64,000 nt of DNA from Acidimicrobiales bacterium. Its GTDB lineage: Bacteria > Actinomycetota > Acidimicrobiia > Acidimicrobiales > SZUA-35. The stretch covers positions 1,984,001 through 2,048,000 of the forward strand of contig JAWKIO010000005.1 in the NCBI GenBank assembly GCA_041394265.1. The letters are read 5' to 3'. The notes under the pieces are model-generated. The model was not told where the DNA came from. It did no database searches and saw only the letters and a program-made list of their open reading frames with translations. The translations under genes were made by a program, and so were the position numbers. Shown piece after piece: positions 39,605 through 49,202 of the stretch (its first letter is position 1; each line of letters begins with the position of its first letter).

Positions 39605-40381
39605 TCAGGCGACGTCGCGACGCATCGTCCGGGCGAAGCCGGCGGCGAGCGGGATCGCCACCCAGATGAGGACCGAGACCGAGACCTGTGGCACATGGCC
39701 GGACCAGTCGTTTTCGATCACCCAGTTCCAGACGGACATGTCGATCCAGTCCGACACCAGCGTCGATGCCGCTCCGAGCAGCTCCAAGCCGGCGGGAAGA
39801 GCGAAGGCGGCGACAACGGCAGCCGCGGAGTTCTGCAGCAGCGCTCCGAGTGCGACGCCTGCGAGGACGTTGAGGAGCACGAACAGCAAACAGCTGGCGA
39901 TTGCCCCGACGGTCAGGTCCGAGTCCAGGGAGCGGCCTGAGGCAGCCGCAAGCGCGACGCCGGTCGCTGCGACCACCCCGGCGAAGACCGCTCCGCCACC
40001 AGCGAGGAGCAGTGATACCGCCAGCTTCGCCTGAAGCACCCGGAGGCGTCGCGGCTCCTGGGTGAAGGTGGTGATGACGCTGCGCTGGCTCCATTCGCCG
40101 GTGAACAGCAGGATCGCCACCACGGGAAGCAAGATTGTCACCCCGAGAGCGCCAACCCGGAGGTAGCCAGCGTAGGTCTGGTCGAAGCTCGTCGAGACGA
40201 GGAGCGGTACGGACATCAGTGCCGCGGTCGACAGCGCGACGAGAGCGAGGAGCCAGCGGGCAGCGCGGGTGTCGGTGGCCTTGGCCCACTCGACACGCAC
40301 CAGCCGGGACATGGGGATGCGATCTGGGCTCGACGATGTCTGGTCGATGTCGACTGCGCGTGGAGAGCGTGTCGTGGTCAT
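39605..40381 (-). CDS. ABC-2 type exporter permease
   Basis: The 258-residue protein has six hydrophobic segments, a cytosolic N-terminus (MSRLVRVEWAKATDTRAARW) and the ABC-2 permease pattern of the multidrug/bacitracin type. Its ATG overlaps the stop codon of the ATPase gene (ATGA). It would form a homodimer with two ATPase subunits. The divergent two-component genes suggest induction by an envelope signal or substrate. Confidence 0.88.
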   Translation of the reverse strand: MTTTRSPRAVDIDQTSSSPDRIPMSRLVRVEWAKATDTRAARWLLALVALSTAALMSVPLLVSTSFDQTYAGYLRVGALGVTILLPVVAILLFTGEWSQRSVITTFTQEPRRLRVLQAKLAVSLLLAGGGAVFAGVVAATGVALAAASGRSLDSDLTVGAIASCLLFVLLNVLAGVALGALLQNSAAAVVAAFALPAGLELLGAASTLVSDWIDMSVWNWVIENDWSGHVPQVSVSVLIWVAIPLAAGFARTMRRDVA

Positions 40382-41295
40382 GCCGCCGTCTCCCGCGCCG
40401 GAGCCGGCTTGGCGGCGGTGAGAGAGAAGAAGAGTTGCTCCAGTTCGTTCGTCTCGGAATGACGCAACTCGGTGAGCAGCACCTGATGGTCGCGGGCGAT
40501 TCCTGCCAGCACCTCGGTCGTGATCCGACCTCCGCAGACATCCACGCTGAGCGCGTCTCCCGGCCCGGCGACGTAGTCGATCCGAGCAGCTCGGAGCGCT
40601 GCGGCCAGTGCCTGGACGTCGGGGGTGCGGACGAGGATCGTGGAGCTGGCGAGTAGATCATCCAGTCGACCGGCGGCGGCGACGGCGCCATCGGAGATGA
40701 CGACGAGGTGATCTGCGGTGGCCTGCACCTCGTGGAGCAGGTGGCTCGACAGCAGCACCGTGCCGCCCTGGTCGGCGAAGTCGCGCAAGAGCCTTCGCAT
40801 CCAGGCGATGCCCTCGGGGTCGAGTCCGTTGGCCGGCTCATCGAGAATCAGGGCCGTCGGATCTCCGACGAGCGCCTGGGCGATGCCGAGGCGCTGACGC
40901 ATGCCGAGGGAGTAGGTCCCGACCCTCTTGTCCGCTGCCTCGGTGAGCCCGACGAGGTCCAACAGGTGGCCGACTCGTTTGGGATCGACGCCCACCATCC
41001 GCGCCGCGATCGTGAGCGTCGCTCGGCCACTTCGCCCGGGATGCATCGCAGACGCGTCGAGCAACATTCCGAGCACCCGCGTCGGGTTGGGCAACTCGAC
41101 GAAGGGATGCCCGTCGATGACCGCCGTCCCGCGATCGGGTCGAACCAGGCCGACGATCATCTTCAGTGTGGTCGACTTCCCGGCGCCGTTGGCCCCGAGG
41201 AATCCGGTGATGGTCCCGGGTTCGCAGCGCAACGAGACGTCGCGCACGACCTGCGTGTTGTCGTAGCTCTTCGTGAGAGCGGTCGTCGTGATCAT
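40378..41295 (-). CDS. ABC exporter ATP-binding protein
   Basis: The ATG at 41295 gives 305 residues with Walker A GANGAGKST, signature YSLGMRQRLGIAQAL, Walker B ALILDEPANGLDP and the switch histidine in LLSSHLLHEV. The C-terminal 80 residues are the usual DrrA/CcmA-like extension. It powers the permease encoded by the overlapping downstream gene. Confidence 0.93.
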   Translation of the reverse strand: MITTTALTKSYDNTQVVRDVSLRCEPGTITGFLGANGAGKSTTLKMIVGLVRPDRGTAVIDGHPFVELPNPTRVLGMLLDASAMHPGRSGRATLTIAARMVGVDPKRVGHLLDLVGLTEAADKRVGTYSLGMRQRLGIAQALVGDPTALILDEPANGLDPEGIAWMRRLLRDFADQGGTVLLSSHLLHEVQATADHLVVISDGAVAAAGRLDDLLASSTILVRTPDVQALAAALRAARIDYVAGPGDALSVDVCGGRITTEVLAGIARDHQVLLTELRHSETNELEQLFFSLTAAKPAPARETAA

Positions 41296-41406
41296 GTGGC
41301 CAGCCTGAGCCGGTCGCCGCTTTGCCGCATCGGGCGGCCGGCCACGATCCGATGCCCGAAGGGCGGTTGATGGCTGACCATCTCTTGGCCGTTCGTAGGT
41401 CCCGGA

Positions 41407-41422
41407 ATCGACTTTCGTCGAT
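41407..41422. promoter_or_regulatory. Dyad between the ABC and two-component operons
   Basis: ATCGAC and GTCGAT form a perfect 6-bp inverted repeat around TTTC, 35 bases upstream of the kinase start. A second dyad GCATCGG...CCGATGC spans 41327-41355, nearer the ATPase start. Either could be a response-regulator binding site. Confidence 0.4.
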
Positions 41423-41456
41423 GACCTGCGGGTGTCCCGAGTCGTAGGCTTGGCCG

Positions 41457-42686
41457 ATGTCCTGGCTGCGCAGACTGTGGGCTCAGACCTCTCCAGCGGA
41501 ACTGCCGGTATCGAGCGACTCGACTCGTCCCGGCGACGCGGCGCCAAGGACTGCACGCGACTGGTCAGTCGACACCAGTGCCTTCGTCATCGCTGTTGCT
41601 CTGGGCATCGTCGTCTTGCACGTGACCGTGGATGACAGTGCCTATCAGATGACCTCGGGACAGGTCGCCACCGACGCCCTGCTCGGAGTGCTGTGCTGCA
41701 CCGCGTTGTGGTGGAGGCGGCGTCGGCCGCTGGGCGTGGCGCTCGCCTGTGTCTCGTTGGGCACGTTCTCGACCTTCGGTTCAGCCGCTGGCCTGTTCGC
41801 ACTGTTCTCGCTGGCAGTGCACCGCCATGTCCGGCCCGCCCTGTTCGTGTCCGTATTGTTCGTTCCGTCCGCCGTGGTCTGCTCGATCTGGCTCGGACGG
41901 GCCAACACGTGGTCGGTGATACTGCCGACCTTTGCGCTCGCGGCCGCCGCAACCGCGTGGGGCATGTTCGTCCGTGCCCGGCGTCAGCTCCTCTCCAGCC
42001 TGCGCGACCGCGCCCAGCATGCCGAGGCTGATCAAGTGATGCGCGCCGAACGAGCGAGGCTGGCCGAGCGGACCCGCATTGCCCGAGAGATGCACGATGT
42101 GCTCGCTCACCGCATCTCTCTGGTGGCGCTGCACGCTGGGGCGCTCGAGGTCGCGCTCGACCTGCCCCCCGCTCAGGTGCGCGAGAGTGCAGCGCTGTTG
42201 CGCCGCACGGCCCACCAAGCGCTGGAAGAGTTGCGAGACGTCATCGGTGTGCTGCGGGAGGAGCCGGGGCCAGAGCGAGCGTCGACGGTCCCTCAGCCGA
42301 CGCTGGCGGACATCCCGCGCTTGGTCGAGGAGACGCGCCGAACCGGGGCACGAATCGACTTCGAGATGCAAGTGGACAGTGCCGCTGCCGCACCCGGCCC
42401 CTTGGGTCGCGACGCCTACCGCATCGTGCAAGAAGCTCTGACCAACATCAACAAACACGCCCGTGGCACCCTCGCCCAGGTCCGACTGGAAGGAGCGCCG
42501 AGCCGCGGTCTGCGCGTCAGCGTCCGGAACCCGGCCCCGGTGAGCGGTCACGACCGTCCGGCACTGCCCGGTTCCGGCAGCGGCCTGCTAGGTCTGCAGG
42601 AGCGAGTCACGCTGGCCGACGGCGTCCTCGTGCACGGACCCGACGCCTCGGGTGACTTCGTTGTCGAGGCCGACCTGCCGTGGTGA
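41457..42686 (+). CDS. NarL-type sensor histidine kinase
   Basis: The 409-residue protein has about five membrane helices in residues 41-170, a HisKA_3 domain with the phospho-acceptor His213 in REMHDVLAHRISLV, and a C-terminal HATPase (DAYRIVQEALTNINKHARG). No extracellular sensing domain is present, so it may sense within the membrane, as in kinases paired with ABC exporters. It overlaps the regulator start by four bases. Confidence 0.92.
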   Translation: MSWLRRLWAQTSPAELPVSSDSTRPGDAAPRTARDWSVDTSAFVIAVALGIVVLHVTVDDSAYQMTSGQVATDALLGVLCCTALWWRRRRPLGVALACVSLGTFSTFGSAAGLFALFSLAVHRHVRPALFVSVLFVPSAVVCSIWLGRANTWSVILPTFALAAAATAWGMFVRARRQLLSSLRDRAQHAEADQVMRAERARLAERTRIAREMHDVLAHRISLVALHAGALEVALDLPPAQVRESAALLRRTAHQALEELRDVIGVLREEPGPERASTVPQPTLADIPRLVEETRRTGARIDFEMQVDSAAAAPGPLGRDAYRIVQEALTNINKHARGTLAQVRLEGAPSRGLRVSVRNPAPVSGHDRPALPGSGSGLLGLQERVTLADGVLVHGPDASGDFVVEADLPW

Positions 42687-43333
42687 AGACCCGGGTGCTG
42701 CTCGTCGACGACGACGCGCTGGTCCGTGCCGGTCTCAGCATGATCCTGTCGTCTTCGGAACAGATCGAGGTGGTGGGCGAAGCCGGCGACGGGGCGGACG
42801 CCATCGCCGCCGTGCAGGCGCATCGACCCGATGTCGTCTTGATGGACATCCGGATGCCGCGGATGGACGGCATCGCCGCCACGTCGGCCATCCGCCAATT
42901 GAGCAGTCCGCCGCGCGTGATCGTCCTCACCACATTTCAGGCCGACGAGCACGTGATGAGCGCGATCCGCGCTGGAGCCGACGGATTCCTGCTGAAGGAC
43001 ACAGCCCCCACCGAGATCGTCAGCGCCGTGCGCCTTGTGGCTGCCGGGGAAGCGATGTTGTCACCGTCGGTCACCCGCACGCTCCTCTCTCTTCTCGGCA
43101 AAGACGAAAGGACGGATCGCCGTCGCCTCGCCGCCCAGCGCCTGACTTCGCTCTCCGACCGTGAGCGGGAAGTCGCAACTGCGGTTGCGTCAGGCGCATC
43201 CAATGCCGAGATCGCCGCAGCCCTGTTCATGAGCGAGGCCACCGTCAAAGCGCACGTCTCACGGATGCTCACCAAGCTCGAGATCGCGAACAGGGTCCAG
43301 ATCGCAATTCTCGTGCACGACGCGCAACCATGA
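42683..43333 (+). CDS. NarL/LuxR-type response regulator
   Basis: The GTG at 42683 overlaps the kinase stop (GTGA), giving 216 residues; the GTG at 42680 is a one-codon alternative. The receiver has acidic VDDDALVR, phospho-acceptor Asp55 in VVLMDIRMPR and Lys in FLLKDTAP. The C-terminal LuxR helix-turn-helix reads LSDREREVATAVASGASNAE then SEATVKAHVSRMLTKL. It probably controls the divergent ABC exporter genes. Confidence 0.93.
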   Translation: MKTRVLLVDDDALVRAGLSMILSSSEQIEVVGEAGDGADAIAAVQAHRPDVVLMDIRMPRMDGIAATSAIRQLSSPPRVIVLTTFQADEHVMSAIRAGADGFLLKDTAPTEIVSAVRLVAAGEAMLSPSVTRTLLSLLGKDERTDRRRLAAQRLTSLSDREREVATAVASGASNAEIAAALFMSEATVKAHVSRMLTKLEIANRVQIAILVHDAQP

Positions 43334-43427
43334 CGGGACTGCATCCCCTGGCGTTCTCCCGTCGACCTGTGGGCCCAGGACGATCCCAGTACGAGGCTGG
43401 CTCAGCGAGGGAGCGAGGGGCTGCTGC

Positions 43428-45599
43428 TCAGAGGAGACCAGCGTCGCGGGCGGCCTGGACCGCCGCTTTGCGGTCGGTCACGGCGAGTTTGCGGTAGATC
43501 GCACGGCAGTGGGTTTTCACCGTGTTGAGCGAGACGAACAGCTCGCCGGCGATGTCGCGTTGCGACATCGGTGACGGGAGGTAGCGCAGAACGGCGATCT
43601 CTCGGTCGGTCAGTTCTTCGGCAAGCCCGGCCTGGCTTGATGGGCGATTGGTGTGTCCGTGCCGGCCCGCGACTCTGGCGACCAATCGTCCGGCAATGCC
43701 GGGGTCCGCGCAGCCGTCGACGGCGCGCTGGGCTTCGGCCAACCACATGACCCCGTTGGGATCGCCGTGCTCGAATGCCGAGTCAGCCACGAGTGCGTGC
43801 ACGTACGCATTGGTGAACGGTTCGGGGGCACGGCGGATGAGGTCGACGGCTCGAGCCGACGCTGCCTGTCGGCGGTGCGGTTCTGTCGTGGTTCGAGCGA
43901 TGACGGCGTGGGAGATGGACAGCTGTGGCGCGTCGGCGATACCGCGGTCGGTTGCGTGGCTCAGGGCGGCCTCGGCGTCGGCGGCTGCCTGCTGCGGGTC
44001 GGCGGATTCGATGCCGAGCACAGCGGCGAAGCCCGGTGCAACCGCGATGGCGTAGTCGGAGGGTTCACTGGCTCCCAGCTCGCGCGCGATGGCGATGTAG
44101 CGCCGGGCCTGGTCGAACTGCCCGGCCCACGTGTGCACGGCTGCGAGGCCGATCGCCTGGGTCGACTCGGTCGGTTCGCTCATGGTGGCGGCGAGCGACA
44201 ACGCAGTGTTGAGGTCGCCTTCCGCAAGGTTGACCATGATGCCGAGAGCGGCGATCAGGTTCGCGTCGGCTCCGTCGGCGTGGGCGGCGGCGATGTCGTA
44301 GTAGTGGCGCGCTGCAGTGAAGCGGCCCGTGCTGAAGTCGAGCCAGCCCTTGGTGGCGGCGCTTCGCGCATGGTGTTCGGGAAGGTCGCCCAATCGTGCG
44401 AGCAGGTCCAGCACGGTGAAGATCTGGCCGTCGTTGAGAAGCTTGGTGGCGTGGACGGCGATGAAGTCACCGGCGGTGACGAGGTCGCCGCCGGCGATGA
44501 AGTGGTCGATGGCTCGGTAGGTGTCACCGTGCTCTTGATGCCAGTGGGCGGCGGCGAGGTGGAGATCGGCGAGGCGATGCGGGATGTCACGCTCCGCTTG
44601 GAGTAGCAGCAGGTCTCGAAGGAGATGGTGGTACCGAAAGGCGGTGTCGGTGTTGTCGAGGCCGATCACGAGCTGGTTGGCCGAGGCCAGGGTGCGAAGC
44701 CAGCGGGACCCGTCCTCGCCGCCGCAGACGGCGTCGATCATGGGGCCGGTCATCTGGTCGAGAACGGCGCTCTCGAGCATGCGCTGGCGGTCGGCTTCGT
44801 CGACGCCTGCGAGGTACTCCTCGGTGAGGTAGTCGACAACGAGGCGGTCGTCGCCTTGGAAGGCTTCGACGAAACCGTCGTGGTCGGCGCTGCGGTCGAG
44901 TGAGAGGCCGGCGAGGACCAGACCCGCGGCCCAGCCTTCGGTGCGTTCGCACAGTGACGCAGCTTGCTCGCCCGTGAGGTGGCGATCCTCGAGCAACCGA
45001 TGAGCTTCGGCGGGATCGAACCTCAAGTTGTCGGCTCGTATCTCGACGAGGTGTGACCGCACTCGCAGGCGGGAGAGTCGCAAGCCCGGATCGATGCGCG
45101 TGCTGAGGACGAGGAGGAAGGTCTCCGGGGCCAGTTCGATGAGCCGCTCGAGCGACTCGTCGACGTTCGGGTTGTCGATCAGGTGGTAGTCGTCGATGAC
45201 GAGCACCACGGGTGCCGAGTCCGTGAGTTCGTTCGCAATCCGTTCCACGAGCCGGCTGGCATCGGACCCTGCCGCCGAAATGGCCGGTCGCACCGCCGCC
45301 TCGAGGCCCGGAACCGCGTCGTCGAGTGCACCGACGACGTAGCTCCAGAAGCGGGCGGGATCATGGTCGGCCGAGTCGGCCTGTACCCATGCGCCGTTGC
45401 GACGCCGACGGTGCCACGAAGCAAGCAGTGTCGACTTTCCCGATCCCGCTGGTGCGCTCACGAGGACGACGCGAACGGCAGGTTCGGCCGCAGCGGCGTC
45501 GAGCGTGTCGCTGAGGCGGGTGCGGTCGACAAGGCCGCCGGGAGGTGTCGGCGGCGTCAGCTTCGTCGCCACCAGGCTTGTCACGCCGTCGCTTCCCAT
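43428..45599 (-). CDS. MalT-like LuxR-family STAND regulator
   Basis: The 723-residue protein has an N-terminal NTPase (Walker A VSAPAGSGKSTLLASWH, Walker B VVLVIDDYHLI), a long central TPR-like region, and a C-terminal LuxR helix-turn-helix (LTDREIAVLRYLPSPMSQRD then LFVSLNTVKTHCRAIYRKL). Proteins of this type oligomerise with ATP and an inducer to activate transcription. It is divergent from a small-membrane-protein operon, and an 18-bp perfect palindrome lies midway between them. Confidence 0.92.
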   Translation of the reverse strand: MGSDGVTSLVATKLTPPTPPGGLVDRTRLSDTLDAAAAEPAVRVVLVSAPAGSGKSTLLASWHRRRRNGAWVQADSADHDPARFWSYVVGALDDAVPGLEAAVRPAISAAGSDASRLVERIANELTDSAPVVLVIDDYHLIDNPNVDESLERLIELAPETFLLVLSTRIDPGLRLSRLRVRSHLVEIRADNLRFDPAEAHRLLEDRHLTGEQAASLCERTEGWAAGLVLAGLSLDRSADHDGFVEAFQGDDRLVVDYLTEEYLAGVDEADRQRMLESAVLDQMTGPMIDAVCGGEDGSRWLRTLASANQLVIGLDNTDTAFRYHHLLRDLLLLQAERDIPHRLADLHLAAAHWHQEHGDTYRAIDHFIAGGDLVTAGDFIAVHATKLLNDGQIFTVLDLLARLGDLPEHHARSAATKGWLDFSTGRFTAARHYYDIAAAHADGADANLIAALGIMVNLAEGDLNTALSLAATMSEPTESTQAIGLAAVHTWAGQFDQARRYIAIARELGASEPSDYAIAVAPGFAAVLGIESADPQQAAADAEAALSHATDRGIADAPQLSISHAVIARTTTEPHRRQAASARAVDLIRRAPEPFTNAYVHALVADSAFEHGDPNGVMWLAEAQRAVDGCADPGIAGRLVARVAGRHGHTNRPSSQAGLAEELTDREIAVLRYLPSPMSQRDIAGELFVSLNTVKTHCRAIYRKLAVTDRKAAVQAARDAGLL

Positions 45600-45648
45600 C
45601 CCGGGACTCTAGGCGTGACGATCGGACGAGGTCGGCCCGGACCCGGCG

Positions 45649-45666
45649 ATCTCACCCGGGTGAGAT
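45649..45666. promoter_or_regulatory. 18-bp perfect palindrome, probable operator
   Basis: ATCTCACCCGGGTGAGAT reads identically on both strands. It lies 50 bases from the MalT-like start (45599) and 50 bases from the next start (45716), ideal for a divergent regulator site. Confidence 0.65.
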
Positions 45667-45715
45667 GGCGTGGGAGGCGACGACGAACCACACGGTCATC
45701 CCCGATCGTGATGCC

Positions 45716-45940
45716 ATGAACCAGCCGACCACCTACGAGATCGTCATACGCGGCCAGGCCAGCGAGCGGATCCTCGCCCGGCTTCGCGACGACTTCTCGA
45801 TCGAGACCATCGCTGGTCGCCACACCCGACTGGTCGGCAAGATCCGCGACCCAGCGCATCTTCACGGCGTGATCAACCAACTCACCTCGCTCGCGATCGA
45901 CATCGTCAGCCTCACTCCGGCTGACCGCAATCTTCCCTAG
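45716..45940 (+). CDS. Small conserved-looking protein, unknown
   Basis: The 74-residue product reads as a compact alpha/beta domain: TYEIVIRGQASERILARLRD, then IETIAGRHTRLVGKIRD and a final helix. I do not recognise the family; the pattern resembles ACT-like or ferredoxin-like folds. It is the first gene of the operon divergent from the MalT-like regulator and is separated from the next gene by 28 bases. Confidence 0.65.
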   Translation: MNQPTTYEIVIRGQASERILARLRDDFSIETIAGRHTRLVGKIRDPAHLHGVINQLTSLAIDIVSLTPADRNLP

Positions 45941-45968
45941 CTCAACCCAAACCAACGGAAAGGCAACC

Positions 45969-46676
45969 ATGACCATCACCACCCCCACCCCGACGACCGA
46001 TCGCCTCGGTCCAGCTCGCGCCGGCGCCGTCGGTGCCCTCACGGCGGCGGCCACCTTCGTGTTCGGCATCGCCCTGTTCGTCACCAGTCTCAGTGACTAC
46101 GTCGATGCCACACCCGCCGAGTCCGTCGAGTTCCTGGTCGGCCATCAGTCGACGTTGTTCGCCTGGTATCTCGTCATCTTCCTGGTCTTCGGCGTCGCGA
46201 TCATTCCGCTCGCTCGAGCGCTGCATCGACGTCTCGCCGACATCAACCCACAGCTCGCCGACCTCGGCGCCATCTTCGCCTACATCTGGGCTGGCCTGAT
46301 GTTCGCCACCGGCATGATCTCCAACATCGGCATCACCGCCGTCGCCGACCTCGACGCAACCGACCCCGGCGCGGCCGAAGCACTCTGGTCGAGCATCGAC
46401 GCCGTCACCGACGGGCTGGGCGGCGGAAACGAACTCGTCGGAGGGATGTGGATCCTTCTGGTCAGCCTCGCAGCATGGGGCAGCGGACGACTCCCGACCG
46501 GACTCAACGTGCTCGGCATCATCAGCGCCGCCTCCGGGCTCATCACGCTCGTCCCGGGCCTGTCCGACGTCGGGATGATCTTCGGTCTCGGATCCATCGC
46601 CTGGTTCGCCTGGACCGGCATCGTCCTTCTCCGCAGCCCCGAGGTCACCGCTCCCGCTGCAGACGTCGCCCGCTGA
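45969..46676 (+). CDS. DUF4386-like membrane protein
   Basis: The 235-residue protein has six predicted membrane helices and the general pattern of DUF4386 (GAVGALTAAATFVFGIALFV, FAWYLVIFLVFGVAIIPLAR, GLNVLGIISAASGLITLVPG). No function is known for the family. It probably shares a transcript with its small upstream neighbour and may respond to the MalT-like regulator. Confidence 0.7.
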   Translation: MTITTPTPTTDRLGPARAGAVGALTAAATFVFGIALFVTSLSDYVDATPAESVEFLVGHQSTLFAWYLVIFLVFGVAIIPLARALHRRLADINPQLADLGAIFAYIWAGLMFATGMISNIGITAVADLDATDPGAAEALWSSIDAVTDGLGGGNELVGGMWILLVSLAAWGSGRLPTGLNVLGIISAASGLITLVPGLSDVGMIFGLGSIAWFAWTGIVLLRSPEVTAPAADVAR

Positions 46677-46707
46677 GCCTCCGCAGCTGATTGAAGGGAA
46701 CGAAACG

Positions 46708-47034
46708 ATGACCACCCCAACCAAAACCTCGAGGAACATCGATCAAGCGACGGACGAACGGGAGGAAGCGGCCCGACGCTACGTCCAGCAGTTGCGTGTG
46801 TTCTATGTCCACACCGCCGTCTTCGCTGGCAGCATGGCGGTCAACCTCGCCGTCAATCTCCTCGTGAACCTCTCCGCCGGCACCGCAAGCGAATGGTCGG
46901 CATGGTGGTCGCTATGGGCGCTCATCGGATGGGGCGCCGGGATCGCGGTCCACGGGCTCGTCGTCCGGTTGCATCGACCGTCGCCTGCCTCATCAACGTG
47001 GGAGCAACGACAAATCGACCGGCTACTCGGGTGA
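46708..47034 (+). CDS. 2TM-domain protein
   Basis: The 108-residue protein has the 2TM layout: an N-terminal cytosolic helix (REEAARRYVQQLRVFYVHTA), two membrane helices and a basic end (SSTWEQRQIDRLLG). The domain is found in small membrane proteins and histidine-kinase partners, with no known activity. It lies 31 bases after the DUF4386-like gene. Confidence 0.75.
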   Translation: MTTPTKTSRNIDQATDEREEAARRYVQQLRVFYVHTAVFAGSMAVNLAVNLLVNLSAGTASEWSAWWSLWALIGWGAGIAVHGLVVRLHRPSPASSTWEQRQIDRLLG

Positions 47035-47243
47035 ACTCGCTACGGAACACCGAGGCTGCTCGACCGGCCGAGATTGCATCTACGCATTCCGACGCTTCAA
47101 GGCACGCGCCCAGCGCTTGCGTCGAGTGGTCTGTCTGGGCGACGGTAGAGCGGTCAGGGTCAGCGGTGAGGCGTGGGTGCAGCGGGGCCAAGGGAGGTCG
47201 CCGGGCCTCGCAGCCGAACCGAAGTGAACAAGGAGCCAAAACC

Positions 47244-48209
47244 ATGGAGGCAGTCGTCGTAGGCGGACCGGAGACACCGCTCGTCATTGGCGACGTGCCC
47301 GATCCCGAGATCGGCGAAACGGACGTCCTGATCGAAGTGAAGGCCGCCGGGCTCAACCGCGCCGACCTGATGCAGCGCGCCGGTTCGTATCCACCGCCAC
47401 GGGGAGTCACCGAGATCCTCGGGCTCGAGGTGGCGGGGGTTGTTGCCGCAGTCGGCCCACAGGTAGACGAGTGGGCACCGGGCGATCGTGTGTGCGCCCT
47501 GCTCGGCGGTGGCGGCTACGCCGAGCAGGGCGTGGCCGACGCGGGCTCGGTGTTCCCGATGCCCGACCACATGGACTTCCCCGATGCTGCGTGCCTGCCG
47601 GAGGCGATGATGACGGTCTGGGCCAACGTGTTCATGCGCAGTGCGTTCTCGCCTGGCGAATCGGTGCTGATCCACGGCGGAACCAGCGGCATCGGTGTGA
47701 TGGCGATCCAGATGGCCCGTGTTGCGGGTGCGGGCACGATCTTCGCCACCGCGGGATCCGACGACAAGACGACGGTGTGCCTCGAACTCGGTGCCACCCA
47801 CGCCATCAACTACCGCACCAGAGACTTCGTCGAGATCGTCAAGACCAACGGTGGAGCCGATGTGATCCTCGACATGGTCGGCGGCGACTATGTCCAGCGC
47901 AACATCGAGGTCGCCAACCTCAACGGACGTATCTGCAACATCGCCTATCAGAACGGCTTCGAGGCGATGGTCAACTTCGGCTCCGTGTTGATGAAACGTC
48001 TCGTCCTGACCGCAACCACACTCCGAGCCCGCACCGCCGCCGAGAAGCGAGCCATCCGCGACGCAGTGCGAGACAAGTTCTGGGACGACGTCGCCAACGG
48101 CACGATACGCCCGGTGCTCGACACGACCTTCCCGATGGATCAAGCCGAGCAGGCGCACGAACGCCTGGCCGCCGGCGGCCACATCGGCAAGATCGTCCTC
48201 ACTCGCTAG
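47244..48209 (+). CDS. NAD(P)H-quinone oxidoreductase, PIG3 family
   Basis: The ATG at 47244, nine bases after AAGGAG, gives 321 residues. This is a zinc-independent medium-chain reductase: N-terminal GroES-like part (KAAGLNRADLMQRAGSYPPP), nucleotide-binding VLIHGGTSGIGVMAIQMARV and the PIG3-type end GGHIGKIVLTR. It transfers hydride from NADPH to quinones or enones. It does not belong to the upstream operon on spacing (209 bases). Confidence 0.9.
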   Translation: MEAVVVGGPETPLVIGDVPDPEIGETDVLIEVKAAGLNRADLMQRAGSYPPPRGVTEILGLEVAGVVAAVGPQVDEWAPGDRVCALLGGGGYAEQGVADAGSVFPMPDHMDFPDAACLPEAMMTVWANVFMRSAFSPGESVLIHGGTSGIGVMAIQMARVAGAGTIFATAGSDDKTTVCLELGATHAINYRTRDFVEIVKTNGGADVILDMVGGDYVQRNIEVANLNGRICNIAYQNGFEAMVNFGSVLMKRLVLTATTLRARTAAEKRAIRDAVRDKFWDDVANGTIRPVLDTTFPMDQAEQAHERLAAGGHIGKIVLTR

Positions 48210-48377
48210 CGGGCTGCAATTCCGGGCGGCTCCGATCAGCGAGATGCAGGTGCGCTCCACCCGCGTGCGGGACGCAACGCCCTCCACTGCTCGAGCTGAA
48301 CCTCACGTCTCCGACGCCATCGACGGCCGTATCGTCGGTTCGGTGGGTGAGAGGTCGACCGGGGCAAGGGTGCAGCG

Positions 48378-49166
48378 GTGACAGTCAGCCGGTTTCGCGT
48401 CGAGGGCATGGACTGCTCGGCCGAGGAGCAGCTCGTTCGGATGCGCCTGGATCAGCTCGACAACATCGAGCATGTCGGTGTCGACCTCCAACGCCGTGAG
48501 GTGACCGTCGAACACACCAGCGAGACAGCCGCTGTGACGGCAGCCCTGGCATCGCTCGACCTCGGTGTCCGGCATCTCGGTGACGGCGGGCCTTCGAGCC
48601 GTCGAACCGATCCAGCCCGTGAGCGTGCGGGTCTGGGCGTTGCGTTCGGGATCAACGCTGCCTTCTTCGTCGCCGAGCTGGCCTTCGGGCTCGTCAGCCG
48701 CTCAATGGGATTGATCGCCGACGGCCTCGACATGGGCGCCGACGCCTCGGTCTACGCGCTCAGTCTCGCCGCTGTTGGCACGAGCACCGCCCGCAAGAAT
48801 CGCCTGGCCCGCGCCAGCGGCTACCTCCAGCTCGCTCTCGCCTTCGTCGGCCTGATCGAGGTGGTGCGTCGCTTCGTCGTCGACCGCGAACCGCCCGACA
48901 CGACCGCCATGATCGTGCTCTCGGCGCTGGCGCTCGTCGGCAACATCGCCACCATCGTCGTGCTCCAGCGGATCAAGAGCGACGACGCTCATCTCCAGGC
49001 CAGCTGGATCTTCACCGCCAACGACATCAAGGTCAACGCCCTCGTCATTGTCGCGGCCATCGCCGTGGCGATTGCCAGCTCCGACGTCCCTGACCTCGCC
49101 GCCGGCGCGATCATCTTCGCCATCGTGGCCAACGGCGCTCGGCGCATCATCGGCCTCACTCGCTGA
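48378..49166 (+). CDS. HMA domain-CDF cation transporter fusion, atypical metal sites
   Basis: The 262-residue protein starts with a heavy-metal-associated domain whose site reads GMDCSAEEQ, with only one cysteine where GMTCxxC is usual. Residues 85-262 form a cation-diffusion-facilitator membrane domain. The usual HxxxD pairs are altered (LIADGLDMGADASVYALS in helix 2, FTANDIKVNALVIV in helix 5), and no cytosolic C-terminal domain follows. It may bind another ion or act as a sensor or chaperone. Starts at a GTG. Confidence 0.8.
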   Translation: MTVSRFRVEGMDCSAEEQLVRMRLDQLDNIEHVGVDLQRREVTVEHTSETAAVTAALASLDLGVRHLGDGGPSSRRTDPARERAGLGVAFGINAAFFVAELAFGLVSRSMGLIADGLDMGADASVYALSLAAVGTSTARKNRLARASGYLQLALAFVGLIEVVRRFVVDREPPDTTAMIVLSALALVGNIATIVVLQRIKSDDAHLQASWIFTANDIKVNALVIVAAIAVAIASSDVPDLAAGAIIFAIVANGARRIIGLTR

Positions 49167-49202
49167 CCGCCTACCGACCGACGTCGGAGACGCGGACCAT
49201 CG

